A stretch of DNA of 20,744 bases from Selenomonadaceae bacterium (GCA_016286075.1 JAEERZ010000010.1:1-20744); one strand, 5' to 3'; counted from the stretch's first letter, positions 1 through 7,483 are shown. Numbers and translations are program-made. The notes: generated by a model not told the origin, from the letters alone.

Positions 1-1
1 A

Positions 2-10
2 TGATATAAT
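2..10 (+). promoter_or_regulatory. Extended -10 promoter element of copA
   Basis: TGATATAAT matches the extended -10 consensus TGNTATAAT exactly and lies about 30 bases before the copA start. A -35 box would fall outside the window. No operator-like inverted repeat is visible in the short leader. Confidence 0.6.
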
Positions 11-41
11 GTTGCTAATGTAACGAAACGGAGGTGAATCA

Positions 42-2555
42 ATGAAGCAGTACGTCGTTACGGGCATGAGCTGCGCGGCCTGTGTCGCGCGGGTGGAAAA
101 GGCAGTGAAAAAAGTCGAGGGCGTGGACGACTGTGCGGTGAGCCTGTTGACGAATTCGATGGGCGTCGAGGGAAGCGCCGATCCGGCGGCGGTGATTGCA
201 GCCGTCGAGGGGGCGGGTTACGGCGCATCGGTCAAGAATGAAGCTAAAAAAGACGCGTCCGCCGATATGTCGTCGGACGAGGCGCTCTTGGAGGATAAAG
301 AGACGCCCGCGCTGCGCCGCCGGCTTGTTGCGTCGCTGGGATTCCTCGCTGTATTGATGTATTTGTCCATGGGTCATATGATGCTCGGCTGGCCGCTTCC
401 GGCATTTCTCGACGGCAATATGCTCGCCCAGGGCATTTTGCAGATGCTTCTTGCGGGCGTCGTGATGGTGATCAATCAGGCGTTTTTTATCAGCGGAACG
501 AAAAGCCTGCTGGGCGGCGCGCCCAACATGGACACGCTGGTCGCCCTCGGCTCCTTCGCGTCGTTTGCGTACAGCATCGTCGCGCTGCTGGCCATGACCG
601 GCGTTTCGGGCGACATGGACGCGATGATGGCGTATCATGAGGACTTTTATTTTGAATCGGCGGCGATGATTCTCGCGTTGATTACCGTCGGCAAAATGCT
701 CGAAGCCCGCTCGAAGGGAAAGACCACGGATGCGCTGAAGGGGCTGATGAAATTGGCTCCGCGCACGGCTACGGTAATCCGGGACGGTGCAGAGACGATG
801 ATTCCCGCTTCGGAGATTATGCTCGGTGAGATTTTTGTCGTGCGGCCCGGCGAGCAGATCCCTGTGGACGGCGTCGTGCTCGAAGGCGCGGGTGCGGTGA
901 ACGAGGCGGCGCTGACCGGGGAGAGTTTGCCGGTAGACAAGGCGGAGGGGGATCGCGTTTCGTCGGCGACGATGAATCAGTCGGGCTTCCTCAAATGTCG
1001 GGCGACGCGCGTGGGCGAGGACACGACGCTGGCGCAGATTATCCGGCTCGTCGAGGATGCGGCGGCGACGAAGGCGCCGATTGCGAAGCTGGCCGACCGT
1101 GTGTCGGGCGTGTTCGTGCCGATCGTCATCGCGATCGCTGTGGCGACGGCGCTCGTATGGCTTGCGCTGGGCGCGGACATGGGCTTCGCCGTTGCGCGGG
1201 GCGTTTCGGTGCTGGTCATCAGTTGCCCCTGCGCATTGGGACTCGCGACGCCAGTCGCCATCATGGCGGGCAGCGGCGTAGGCGCGAAGAACGGCATCCT
1301 GTTCAAGACGGCGGCGGCGCTGGAAATGCTCGGACGGACGGAAATCGTCGCCCTCGACAAGACGGGGACGATCACGCGGGGCGAGCCGGAGGTCACGGGG
1401 ATATATCCGGCGGCGGACGTTCAAGAGAACGAGCTGCTGCGCGTCGCGTTGGCGCTGGAGGCGAAAAGCGAGCATCCGCTTTCGCGGGCAGTCTTGCGCC
1501 ATGCGGAGAAGGGTGGGCTTTTGCCAGAAGCGACGGAAAGCTTTGAGGCGATTCCGGGACGCGGGCTTGCGGCGACATTGAACGGGAAAAGCGTTTTCGG
1601 CGGCAGCCGGGCTTTCATCGAGGAAAAAGCGGTGCTTCCCGAAGCGCTTTCCGAACGAGCCGACGCGCTGGCGGGGGAAGGCAAGACGCCGCTGTTCTTC
1701 GCGACGGAAGAAAAAATACTTGGCTTCATCGCCGTCGCCGACGTCATAAAGGAAGACAGCCGCCGCGCCGTCGAAGACCTGCGCGGCATGGGCGTCAGGA
1801 CCGTGATGCTGACCGGCGACAATCAGCGCACGGCGGAGGCGGTCGGGCGCGAAGCGGGCGTCGACGAGATCGTGGCGGGCGTGCTGCCCGACGGCAAGGA
1901 AAACGTAGTCCGGGATTTGCAGGCGAAAGGCAAGACCGCGATGGTCGGCGACGGGATCAACGACGCGCCCGCTTTGACGCGGGCCGACGTGGGCGTCGCC
2001 ATCGGCGCGGGAGCGGACGTAGCCGTGGACGCAGCGGACGTGGTGCTGATGAAGAGCCGCTTGGCGGACGCCGTGGCGGCGGTTCGTCTGTCGCGGGCGA
2101 CGCTCAGAAATATCAAGGAAAATCTTTTTTGGGCGTTCGTTTACAATCTCGTCGGCATCCCGCTGGCGGCGGGCGTATTCATCCCGCTGACGGGCTGGAA
2201 ACTGACGCCCATGTTCGGTGCGGCGGCCATGAGCCTGTCGAGCTTCTGCGTCGTCACCAACGCCCTGCGGCTGAATTTTTTCCGGCTGTACGGCGATAAT
2301 GAAAGTGGTATAATCAAAGAAGAAAAAACGAAAGAGGTGCAGACGATGGAAAAGAAAATGAAAATCGAGGGCATGACCTGCGGGCATTGCGAGGCGCGCG
2401 TGAAGAAAACTTTGGAGGCGCTGCCGGGCGTAGCGGAGGCGAAGGTCAGTCACGAGACGGGCACGGCGGTCGTCACGCTGAGCGCCGACGTCGCCGACGA
2501 CACGCTGAAGCAGGCGGTCGAGGCGGAGGACTACAAGGTGGTTTCCGTCGGATAA
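42..2555 (+). CDS. copA: Copper-translocating P1B-type ATPase fused to a C-terminal CopZ-like domain
   Basis: This is a membrane pump of 837 residues that uses ATP to export Cu(I). An N-terminal heavy-metal domain carries CAAC (residues 11-14). Membrane segments begin near residue 95. The TGES loop is at 292-295, the metal-site CPC at 395-397, the phosphorylated Asp in DKTGT at 439, the HP motif at 478-479 and GDGINDAP at 636-643. YN (701-702) and MSLSS (730-734) in the last two membrane helices fit the Cu(I)-selective P1B-1 group. A normal CopA would end near residue 750. This one continues through a short charged linker into a full second metal-binding domain with CGHC at 780-783. The linker contains an internal Met769 preceded by a ribosome site. 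GGAGGTGA before base 42 supports the chosen start. The specificity call is firm; whether the fusion is cleaved or also made as a separate chaperone is unknown. Confidence 0.95.
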   Translation: MKQYVVTGMSCAACVARVEKAVKKVEGVDDCAVSLLTNSMGVEGSADPAAVIAAVEGAGYGASVKNEAKKDASADMSSDEALLEDKETPALRRRLVASLGFLAVLMYLSMGHMMLGWPLPAFLDGNMLAQGILQMLLAGVVMVINQAFFISGTKSLLGGAPNMDTLVALGSFASFAYSIVALLAMTGVSGDMDAMMAYHEDFYFESAAMILALITVGKMLEARSKGKTTDALKGLMKLAPRTATVIRDGAETMIPASEIMLGEIFVVRPGEQIPVDGVVLEGAGAVNEAALTGESLPVDKAEGDRVSSATMNQSGFLKCRATRVGEDTTLAQIIRLVEDAAATKAPIAKLADRVSGVFVPIVIAIAVATALVWLALGADMGFAVARGVSVLVISCPCALGLATPVAIMAGSGVGAKNGILFKTAAALEMLGRTEIVALDKTGTITRGEPEVTGIYPAADVQENELLRVALALEAKSEHPLSRAVLRHAEKGGLLPEATESFEAIPGRGLAATLNGKSVFGGSRAFIEEKAVLPEALSERADALAGEGKTPLFFATEEKILGFIAVADVIKEDSRRAVEDLRGMGVRTVMLTGDNQRTAEAVGREAGVDEIVAGVLPDGKENVVRDLQAKGKTAMVGDGINDAPALTRADVGVAIGAGADVAVDAADVVLMKSRLADAVAAVRLSRATLRNIKENLFWAFVYNLVGIPLAAGVFIPLTGWKLTPMFGAAAMSLSSFCVVTNALRLNFFRLYGDNESGIIKEEKTKEVQTMEKKMKIEGMTCGHCEARVKKTLEALPGVAEAKVSHETGTAVVTLSADVADDTLKQAVEAEDYKVVSVG
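2306..2314 (+). promoter_or_regulatory. Promoter-like extended -10 inside the copA linker
   Basis: TGGTATAAT is a perfect extended -10 lying inside the coding sequence, in the linker between the ATPase and the CopZ-like domain. No good -35 box is seen at 16-18 bases upstream. It precedes a ribosome site (AGAGGTG, 2333-2339) and an in-frame ATG, so it could drive a short transcript for the chaperone alone. This is inferred from sequence only. Confidence 0.35.
2346..2555 (+). other. Possible internal start giving a free CopZ-like chaperone
   Basis: An ATG in frame with copA (its residue 769) sits 6 bases after AGAGGTG. Starting there gives a 69-residue protein with the GMTCGHC copper-binding motif, the usual size of a stand-alone CopZ. 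The likely history is a copA-copZ pair whose intervening stop codon was lost, leaving the old intergenic signals translated as linker. Whether the internal start is still used cannot be read from the sequence. Confidence 0.4.
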
Positions 2556-2571
2556 TCGTATAGACGGGAAC

Positions 2572-2614
2572 AAAAAAGCCTTGACGCTTTGGATATGGAA
2601 GCGTCAAGGCTTTT
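2572..2614. terminator. Bidirectional intrinsic terminator between copA and the FliD-like gene
   Basis: A perfect 16-base-pair inverted repeat (arms 2574-2589 and 2599-2614, loop 9) is flanked by A-rich sequence on the left and T-rich sequence on the right. The minus-strand reading ends in six T residues. It serves both convergent genes. Confidence 0.9.
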
Positions 2615-2634
2615 CGTTTGCCGTAATTTAGTTT

Positions 2635-3450
2635 TCAGAAATACATATTCAGCATCGTGCCGACATTTTCATAAGCCATGGAACGGTTGATCGTGTTCGC
2701 CGAGTACATGCGCTTCGCCTCGGAAACGGAGGAACCGAGCATCGACGACACCGACGGGAACATTTTGTCGCTCTGCCGCTGGGCGTTTTCCGCTTTGCCC
2801 GCCGTGCGGTCGGCAAAGCCGCCCTTGCCGAGCACCGCTTCCACCGAGGAAGGATTCTCCTTCAAAGCCTTCGTGAGCCGTTCCGTATCCACGGAAAGCT
2901 CGCCGTTGGACTTGACCGAGACGCCGGCGGTTGAAAGCGACTTCGCGAAATAGGAAGCGTCGTTGAAGGAATTGCCGAGAGCGGCCACGCGCTTCGAGAC
3001 GTCCTTGTTGTCCTTCAGGAAGGAAATGGTTTCGTTGTACGCCTTGGCGAAATCCTGCACCGCGCCGACGGCGGCCTGCGTGTTCTTCTCCGCGTCCTCG
3101 TCGGAGGTTCCTTCCGGGGCGACGCGGAAATTCGTGTTCTTGAGAGCGTTCGCCGCCTTGCCGAGGTCGCCCATGGCGGCGTCGTATTCCTTCGTAAACT
3201 GTTTTTTCGCCGCGTCATAGTCGGACAGCACGCTGGAAAGCGAATTGCGGTTCGAGGCGACGGCGGTCGCGTAAGAAAGCCCGGTGCTTGCCGCGCTGGA
3301 AATGCTCGACCACGCGGTATTCTCTTTCGAAGAGGAAAGCCCGCCGATCAATCCCTGCATCGCATTGTTCGACGCGCTGCCGTTCATCGACTTCGCGGCA
3401 AACTGATACATCAGCCCGGTGTTCCTTGCAGTTGCGCTGACAGTTGCCAT
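2635..3450 (-). CDS. Orphan FliD C-terminal-like (flagellar cap-like) protein
   Basis: This 271-residue protein contains no cysteine, is rich in Ser, Ala and Asn, and shows no signal peptide or membrane segment. Residues 131-147 (FAKAYNETISFLKD) and 172-215 (GVSVKSNGELSVDTERLTKAL, then a GGFADR segment) resemble the C-terminal domain of the flagellar cap protein FliD. There the pattern is YN..I.FL, then GI..d..G.LslD...L..AL..NP..V..lf. The FliD N-terminal domain is absent, and the protein is about half or less of normal FliD length. The C-terminus ends in aromatic residues (MYF). AAAGGAG (plus-strand bases 3459-3465) supports the start. It is monocistronic with its own promoter and terminator, and no flagellar genes adjoin it. 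It might be a surface or secreted filament-related protein. The relationship is inferred from motif pattern and not from an alignment score. Confidence 0.6.
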   Translation of the reverse strand: MATVSATARNTGLMYQFAAKSMNGSASNNAMQGLIGGLSSSKENTAWSSISSAASTGLSYATAVASNRNSLSSVLSDYDAAKKQFTKEYDAAMGDLGKAANALKNTNFRVAPEGTSDEDAEKNTQAAVGAVQDFAKAYNETISFLKDNKDVSKRVAALGNSFNDASYFAKSLSTAGVSVKSNGELSVDTERLTKALKENPSSVEAVLGKGGFADRTAGKAENAQRQSDKMFPSVSSMLGSSVSEAKRMYSANTINRSMAYENVGTMLNMYF

Positions 3451-3496
3451 AGATAAGACTCCTTTCTCAAAAATCCCTTGTCACATTCTTTCCTAT

Positions 3497-3525
3497 ATTA
3501 TAATCCAAACATATTGGAATGGAAA
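3497..3525 (-). promoter_or_regulatory. Promoter of the FliD-like gene
   Basis: Read on the minus strand, TTTCCA (-35, bases 3520-3525) is followed after 17 bases by a perfect TATAAT (-10, bases 3497-3502), about 47 bases before the start codon. The -10 lies within ATTATAAT, so a plus-strand TATAAT (3499-3504) overlaps it. Confidence 0.65.
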
Positions 3526-3584
3526 GAGGGAACAAGAAAATTAACAACGTTTTTCGCGGCATATTTTCAGGCGTTCGGTACCGC

Positions 3585-3633
3585 TTTTCAGCGGACGAAA
3601 GATGAGGTAAAATATAAGACGGGTTTTGACCCG
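3585..3633 (+). promoter_or_regulatory. Promoter and 5' hairpin of pyk
   Basis: TTTTCA (3585-3590), a 17-base spacer and TAAAAT (3608-3613) form a plausible sigma-A promoter. The -35 box lies in a small inverted repeat (CCGCT-TTTC-AGCGG, 3581-3594). Near the predicted transcript start, CGGGT-TTTG-ACCCG (3620-3633) forms a hairpin just before the ribosome site. It may stabilise the transcript, which is inference. Confidence 0.55.
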
Positions 3634-3651
3634 AGAAGGAGGCAAAACGGA

Positions 3652-5067
3652 ATGCGGAAAAAAACGAAGATTATCTGCACGATGGGGCCGGCTACGGATA
3701 AGAATGGCGTACTGGACGCGTTGATTGCGGGCGGCATGAACTGCGCCCGGTTCAATTTTTCTCACGGCACGCATGAGGAGCAGCGCGGCCGGATTGAGGC
3801 CGTGCGCGCGGCGGCGAGGAAGGCCGGCGCGGTAATCTCCCTGCTGCTCGATACGAAGGGGCCGGAAATGCGCCTCGGCGAGTTTGCGGAGGGAAAGGTC
3901 GAGCTGAAAAAGGGCAGCCGTTTTGTGCTGACTGCGGACGACGCGCCGGGGGACGCGACGCGCGTTTCGGTAAATCATAAGAAACTCTATACTGAGGTCA
4001 AGCCCGGCGATACGCTGTTGTTGTCCGACGGTCTCGTCGCGCTGAAAGTGGAGAAAATTGAAGGAACGGATATCGTGACGACAATCCAAAACGACGGGCC
4101 GATGTCCACGCGGAAGCGCGTCGCGGCTCCGGGCGTGGCGCTGGGCCTGCCGCCGATCTCGGAGCAGGACGAGAAGGATATCATCTTCGGCGTAGAGCAG
4201 GGCATGGACTTCGTAGCGGCGTCCTTTATCCAACGAGCGGAAGACGTGCGCGCAATCCGGGCGCTGATTGCGAAGCACGGCGGGCACATGGAGATTCTCT
4301 CGAAGATTGAGAATCTGGAGGGCGTGAAGAATTTCGACGCGATTCTCGCGGAGTCGGACGGCGTGATGGTCGCCCGCGGCGACCTCGGCGTGGAAATCCC
4401 GGCGGAGGACGTGCCGCTGATCCAGAAGGAAATCATCGCGAAGTGCAACCGCGCCGGAAAGCCGGTCATCGTGGCGACGCAGATGCTGGAGTCGATGACG
4501 TCGAACCCGCGTCCGACGCGGGCGGAGGCCAGCGACGTGGCTAACGCGATTCTCGACGGGACGGACGCGATCATGCTGAGCGGCGAGACGGCCAGCGGCG
4601 ACTACCCGGCGGAAGCGGTGCAGACCATGGCACGGATTGCCGAGCGCACGGAGCGCGCGCTTTCGTACCGTGAGATTATCGAGGGCGCTGGCGTGGAGCG
4701 GCACAAGACGACGGAAGCCATCGCCCATGCGACGGTGCAGCTCGCCTATGAGCTGGACGCGAAGCTCATTATTACGCCGACGGCCAGCGGCTATACGACG
4801 CGCATGGTGTCGAAATATCGTCCGAAGGCGGAAATTTTCGCCTTCACGGAGTCGGACGAGGTCGCCCGTCATCTGAACCTGCGTTGGGGCGTGGAGCCGA
4901 CGGCGTCGCCGTCCCCATGGAAGGATGCGGACGAGATGGCGGATATGGCGGTGAAGGCGGCGAAAGAAAAGGGCTTTGTCGCGGCGGGCGACCGCACGGT
5001 CATCACCTCCGGCATCAAGGTCGCCGTCGGCAACACCAACGCCATCCGCGTTTACACCGTGAAATGA
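3652..5067 (+). CDS. pyk: Pyruvate kinase
   Basis: The enzyme converts phosphoenolpyruvate and ADP to pyruvate and ATP, the last step of glycolysis, in the cytoplasm. The 471-residue length is that of a standard pyruvate kinase without an extra C-terminal PEP-utilising domain. The N-terminal TKIICTMGPAT, the substrate-site RFNFSHG and the DTKGPEMR loop are present. The family signature EILSKIENLEGV contains the catalytic Lys218. RGDLGVEIP and ATQMLESM follow, and the C-terminal domain starts near residue 350. The reading frame is open further upstream, but the ATG at 3652 is preceded by AAGGAGG (3636-3642) and begins at the conserved N-terminus. The longer form would also start upstream of the promoter. 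The gene appears to be transcribed alone. Confidence 0.96.
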   Translation: MRKKTKIICTMGPATDKNGVLDALIAGGMNCARFNFSHGTHEEQRGRIEAVRAAARKAGAVISLLLDTKGPEMRLGEFAEGKVELKKGSRFVLTADDAPGDATRVSVNHKKLYTEVKPGDTLLLSDGLVALKVEKIEGTDIVTTIQNDGPMSTRKRVAAPGVALGLPPISEQDEKDIIFGVEQGMDFVAASFIQRAEDVRAIRALIAKHGGHMEILSKIENLEGVKNFDAILAESDGVMVARGDLGVEIPAEDVPLIQKEIIAKCNRAGKPVIVATQMLESMTSNPRPTRAEASDVANAILDGTDAIMLSGETASGDYPAEAVQTMARIAERTERALSYREIIEGAGVERHKTTEAIAHATVQLAYELDAKLIITPTASGYTTRMVSKYRPKAEIFAFTESDEVARHLNLRWGVEPTASPSPWKDADEMADMAVKAAKEKGFVAAGDRTVITSGIKVAVGNTNAIRVYTVK

Positions 5068-5125
5068 CGTCGGAGAAAACAATAAAATTTTGAAGTAAGA
5101 AAGTAAGGATTTCTTGCCTCAGAAT

Positions 5126-5154
5126 TTTTCATAGGCTTCAAATAATAGTAAAAT
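5126..5154 (+). promoter_or_regulatory. Promoter of the YbjN-like gene
   Basis: TTTTCA (5126-5131), 17 bases, TAAAAT (5149-5154). Both boxes and the spacing are identical to those proposed for pyk. The predicted transcript has a very short leader, with the ribosome site AAGGAGAG just downstream. Confidence 0.5.
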
Positions 5155-5173
5155 CAACGAAGGAGAGATTGCC

Positions 5174-5608
5174 ATGAACCAGAAAGCGGAAAAATTTGCG
5201 GAAATGCTGAAGAAACTCCCGGACGACAACGTATTTGAGACGCGCGAGATCGAGGACGACGGCGGCCATCTTGTCCTCTTCCAGTCGAGCCTCGAAGCGA
5301 AAAAAGACCTTTTCGTCCCGCTGGGCGTATTCATCGACGATTCGATGTTCACCGTCGTGCGCGTCGCCGCCATGCTGGACGCCGTGAACGACGGCAACCG
5401 GGCGCAGGTCCGCGACTTCCTGGCGGAAATGAACCGCCTTTACAAGTTCAAGCATTACGAAAATGACGACGGCGATATCCTGATCGACGCTACCATTCCC
5501 GCGGATGTGGAGCACTTCGACCCGGAGGCCGTCGCCATCGTCATCGATATGATTTGGGACCATTTGAAAGAACAGTATGCGGCGCTGGAAAAGGTCGTGC
5601 AGGGATAA
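5174..5608 (+). CDS. YbjN-like protein of unknown function
   Basis: This is an acidic 144-residue cytoplasmic protein without signal peptide or membrane segment. Its overall pattern resembles YbjN-domain proteins, which adopt a fold like type III secretion chaperones. The pattern is an N-terminal helix, then strands with a FVPLGVFIDD segment, then a helix with ALxxMNRLYKF-like spacing, then a strand pair and a final helix. The biochemical role of this family is not established. AAGGAGAG lies 6-7 bases before the ATG. It has its own promoter and is followed by strong terminators, so it is a single-gene unit between pyk and rsmD. The family assignment is tentative. Confidence 0.7.
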   Translation: MNQKAEKFAEMLKKLPDDNVFETREIEDDGGHLVLFQSSLEAKKDLFVPLGVFIDDSMFTVVRVAAMLDAVNDGNRAQVRDFLAEMNRLYKFKHYENDDGDILIDATIPADVEHFDPEAVAIVIDMIWDHLKEQYAALEKVVQG

Positions 5609-5609
5609 T

Positions 5610-5639
5610 AAAGGAAGCGATGAACACTGCGCTTCCTTT
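5610..5639 (+). terminator. Hairpin after the YbjN-like gene
   Basis: A perfect 10-base-pair stem (AAAGGAAGCG, 5610-5619, with CGCTTCCTTT, 5630-5639) and a 10-base loop begins 2 bases after the stop codon. It lacks a following T-run and is probably the first part of a tandem terminator. Confidence 0.55.
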
Positions 5640-5687
5640 GCCCGGCTCCGTCGAAACACGGGCGTGGCCGGGCGATTTTTTGTTTTT
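5640..5687 (+). terminator. Intrinsic terminator before rsmD
   Basis: GCCCGGC (5640-5646) pairs with GCCGGGC (5667-5673) and is followed by ATTTTTTGTTTTT. The strong GC stem and long T-run make a good terminator separating the YbjN-like gene from rsmD. Confidence 0.75.
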
Positions 5688-5697
5688 CGATTTTTTA

Positions 5698-5726
5698 TTC
5701 ACGAATGGGAAAAAATATGGTACAAT
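5698..5726 (+). promoter_or_regulatory. Promoter of the rsmD-coaD operon
   Basis: TTCACG (5698-5703), 17 bases, TACAAT (5721-5726), with TG one base upstream of the -10 (extended -10). It follows the terminator directly and stands 24 bases before the rsmD start. Confidence 0.7.
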
Positions 5727-5749
5727 AAAAAATATTTTGGAGGGGCGTC

Positions 5750-6310
5750 ATGCGAATCATTACGGGAAAGGCGCGGGGCGCTCGGCTGAAGGCGCCGAAA
5801 GGGCTTTCCACGAGACCGACGTCGGACCGGGTGAAGGAGTCGCTGTTCAGTATTCTCGGCGGTCGTGTCGTCGGCCGGCGCGTACTCGACCTCTTTGCGG
5901 GAACGGGTTCCCTCGGGCTTGAGGCGCTTTCCCGCGGCGCGGAGTACGCCGTATTTGTCGATCGTGCGACGGATAACATCCTAAGGGATAATGCGGAACA
6001 TGCGCATCTTGCCGATGCGGTTCGCGTTATGCGCGGCGATGTGTTTGCGTCTTTGTCACGGCTTGACGCTGAGGGAGAGCGATTCGACCTCGTTTTTTGC
6101 GATCCACCTTACGCCAAAGGTCTTTGGGAGCGTACGCTGATCGAGCTCGACGCGTCGCCGATTTTATCGAGGGACGCGATGGTCGTCGTGGAGTGCGGCG
6201 GCGATGAGAAAAGCCTGCCTCCATTGTCGCGCCTTTCGCTTGTGCGCGAAGAACACTATGGGCATACGACGTTAGTGCGTATTTTTGCCGCGCGGGAGGA
6301 CGATGTATGA
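5750..6310 (+). CDS. rsmD: 16S rRNA (guanine966-N2)-methyltransferase RsmD
   Basis: RsmD methylates G966 (E. coli numbering) of 16S rRNA in the small ribosomal subunit, using S-adenosylmethionine. The 186-residue protein opens with the family-typical MRIITGKARGARL. It continues with RPTSDRVKESLFSIL, the SAM-binding DLFAGTGSLGLEAL and the catalytic DPPY motif of N2/N6 methylases. The length is normal. TTGGAGGGG precedes the ATG. The stop codon overlaps the coaD start (ATGA), so the two are translationally coupled; the rsmD-coaD pair is common across bacteria. Confidence 0.95.
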   Translation: MRIITGKARGARLKAPKGLSTRPTSDRVKESLFSILGGRVVGRRVLDLFAGTGSLGLEALSRGAEYAVFVDRATDNILRDNAEHAHLADAVRVMRGDVFASLSRLDAEGERFDLVFCDPPYAKGLWERTLIELDASPILSRDAMVVVECGGDEKSLPPLSRLSLVREEHYGHTTLVRIFAAREDDV

Positions 6311-6801
6311 GGAGAGCGGTTTGCTCCGGCAGCTTCGATCCGGTGACGATGGGGCATGTCGATATTTTTGAACGGGCCAGCCGTATGTTCGACGAGATTA
6401 TCGTCGGCGTGTTTCACAATATTCGTAAGGAGCCGTTTTTTACCGTGGAGGAGCGCGTTCGTTTGATTCGCGAATCCACCGGTCATATCCCGAATCTTTC
6501 CGTTCATTCTTTTTCGGGGCTGCTCCCCGATTATATGCGGGAAGCGGGCGCCGAAGTCATCGTGCGCGGACTGCGGTCCGTGACGGACTTTGAGTATGAG
6601 CTTCAGCAGGCGCAGATGCTCAAGCATATCGCCCCGGATATTGAAACGGTGTTTATTCTGACGGGGCAGGAATACTATTTTGTCAGTTCCTCCGGTATTC
6701 GGGAGTTGGCGCTGTTTGGCGGCGATATTCACGGCTTGGTGCCGCAATGCGTAGAGGAAGCTGTTGTCCGCAAGATGAAGATGGACACGGTGCAAAAATA
6801 A
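6307..6801 (+). CDS. coaD: Phosphopantetheine adenylyltransferase CoaD
   Basis: CoaD transfers AMP from ATP to 4'-phosphopantetheine to give dephospho-CoA, the penultimate step of coenzyme A synthesis. The 164-residue protein has the nucleotidyltransferase motif GSFDPVTMGH (His17). It also has the RGLR..DFEYE segment that binds substrate and the SSSGIRE motif near residue 130. The start overlaps the rsmD stop by four bases. Coenzyme A made through this step supplies the prosthetic group of the AcpP encoded 10 kb downstream, although the genes are in separate operons. Confidence 0.96.
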   Translation: MRRAVCSGSFDPVTMGHVDIFERASRMFDEIIVGVFHNIRKEPFFTVEERVRLIRESTGHIPNLSVHSFSGLLPDYMREAGAEVIVRGLRSVTDFEYELQQAQMLKHIAPDIETVFILTGQEYYFVSSSGIRELALFGGDIHGLVPQCVEEAVVRKMKMDTVQK

Positions 6802-6827
6802 ATTATTTGAAGAAAGCAGGATGAAAG

Positions 6828-7382
6828 ATGTCAGTAAACACGATCTTAGATGAAATCGAAAATCTCGTTGTTGACGGAAAGCGTATTCCGCTGACGAATC
6901 GGAGCCTCATCGACGAGATGGAGCTGGTGCATCTTGTCGATAATCTTCGTCAGGAGCTGCCTCTGGAGATTCAGAACGCGCAGCAGATCATGGACAGCAA
7001 GGACGCGCTTCTGAACGACGCCCGGACGGAAGCGGAACAGATTCTTGCAAACGCCCGCGAAACTGCGGATCAGATGACGGACGAGAGCAAGATTGTTCGC
7101 GAGTCGAAAGAAAAAGCGGAGCTGATTATGGAGCAGGCGGCGGCGCAGCGTAAGGAATTGATTGAGAATTCCTACCAGCAGGCGCGCCAGCTTCGCGTGA
7201 ATGCAAGCAATTACGCGAATCAGGTGTTCGATCATCTGATTTTGAACGTGGGAAACGCTCTCGCGGTTTTGAACCAGGCGAGGGAAGAACTGCAAAAGAT
7301 GCCGGTCGAGCCGGAGATGCCCGAGCCGGAGCCTCAACAGCCGCCGCAGCCGATGGCGCCTACGCAGATGGTAGGAGAGTGA
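6828..7382 (+). CDS. CoaD-linked coiled-coil protein with a proline-rich tail
   Basis: This is a 184-residue soluble protein of unknown function. Residues 45-155 are mostly charged helix with Ala, Glu, Gln and Lys in heptad-like spacing (QQIMDSKDALLNDARTEAEQ and following). This resembles DivIVA-type or ATP-synthase-b-type coiled coils. Residues 157-184 form a tail rich in Pro, Glu, Gln and Met. Proteins of this kind, often labelled ATPase, occur next to coaD in Firmicutes, and no nucleotide-binding motif is visible here. An AGGA sequence lies 6 bases before the ATG. It is the last gene of the rsmD-coaD operon, with a terminator just after the stop. Confidence 0.75.
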   Translation: MSVNTILDEIENLVVDGKRIPLTNRSLIDEMELVHLVDNLRQELPLEIQNAQQIMDSKDALLNDARTEAEQILANARETADQMTDESKIVRESKEKAELIMEQAAAQRKELIENSYQQARQLRVNASNYANQVFDHLILNVGNALAVLNQAREELQKMPVEPEMPEPEPQQPPQPMAPTQMVGE

Positions 7383-7389
7383 TAAAAAG

Positions 7390-7420
7390 AGCCTTTCCCA
7401 TATACGGGAGGGGCTTTTTT
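7390..7420 (+). terminator. Intrinsic terminator of the rsmD-coaD operon
   Basis: AGCCTTTCCC (7390-7399) pairs with GGGAGGGGCT (7406-7415) with two G-T wobbles, followed by six T residues. Confidence 0.85.
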
Positions 7421-7457
7421 ATAACGGGGACAATCACTGCTTTATGAAATCGTGTCA

Positions 7458-7463
7458 TATAAT
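7458..7463 (+). promoter_or_regulatory. -10 box of the larB-larC operon
   Basis: A perfect TATAAT lies 20 bases before the larB start. No convincing -35 box is found at 16-18 bases upstream, so an activator or a weak promoter is possible. Confidence 0.45.
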
Positions 7464-7483
7464 AAGGAAAAGAGGGGGCGCCC

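Noticed and set aside
39..2573. An 844-codon open frame on the minus strand across all of copA
   Set aside because: It is the mirror of a GC-rich gene. Its product is full of Arg and His in low-complexity runs, has no recognisable domain, and copA on the plus strand has every catalytic motif.
3478..3651. N-terminal extension of pyruvate kinase
   Set aside because: The extra residues are unlike the family, the start would precede the promoter, and the ATG at 3652 has a strong ribosome site.
3541..5082. A 513-codon minus-strand open frame across pyk, and similar long ones over larC (8381-9763), fabD/fabG (14532-15803) and the 16459-17916 region
   Set aside because: All lie opposite convincing genes, have biased Arg/His-rich composition and lack family motifs and ribosome sites.
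5097..5115. Possible terminator after pyk (AAGAAA paired with TTTCTT)
   Set aside because: The stem is only about six A-T pairs and no T-run follows, so it is too weak to call.
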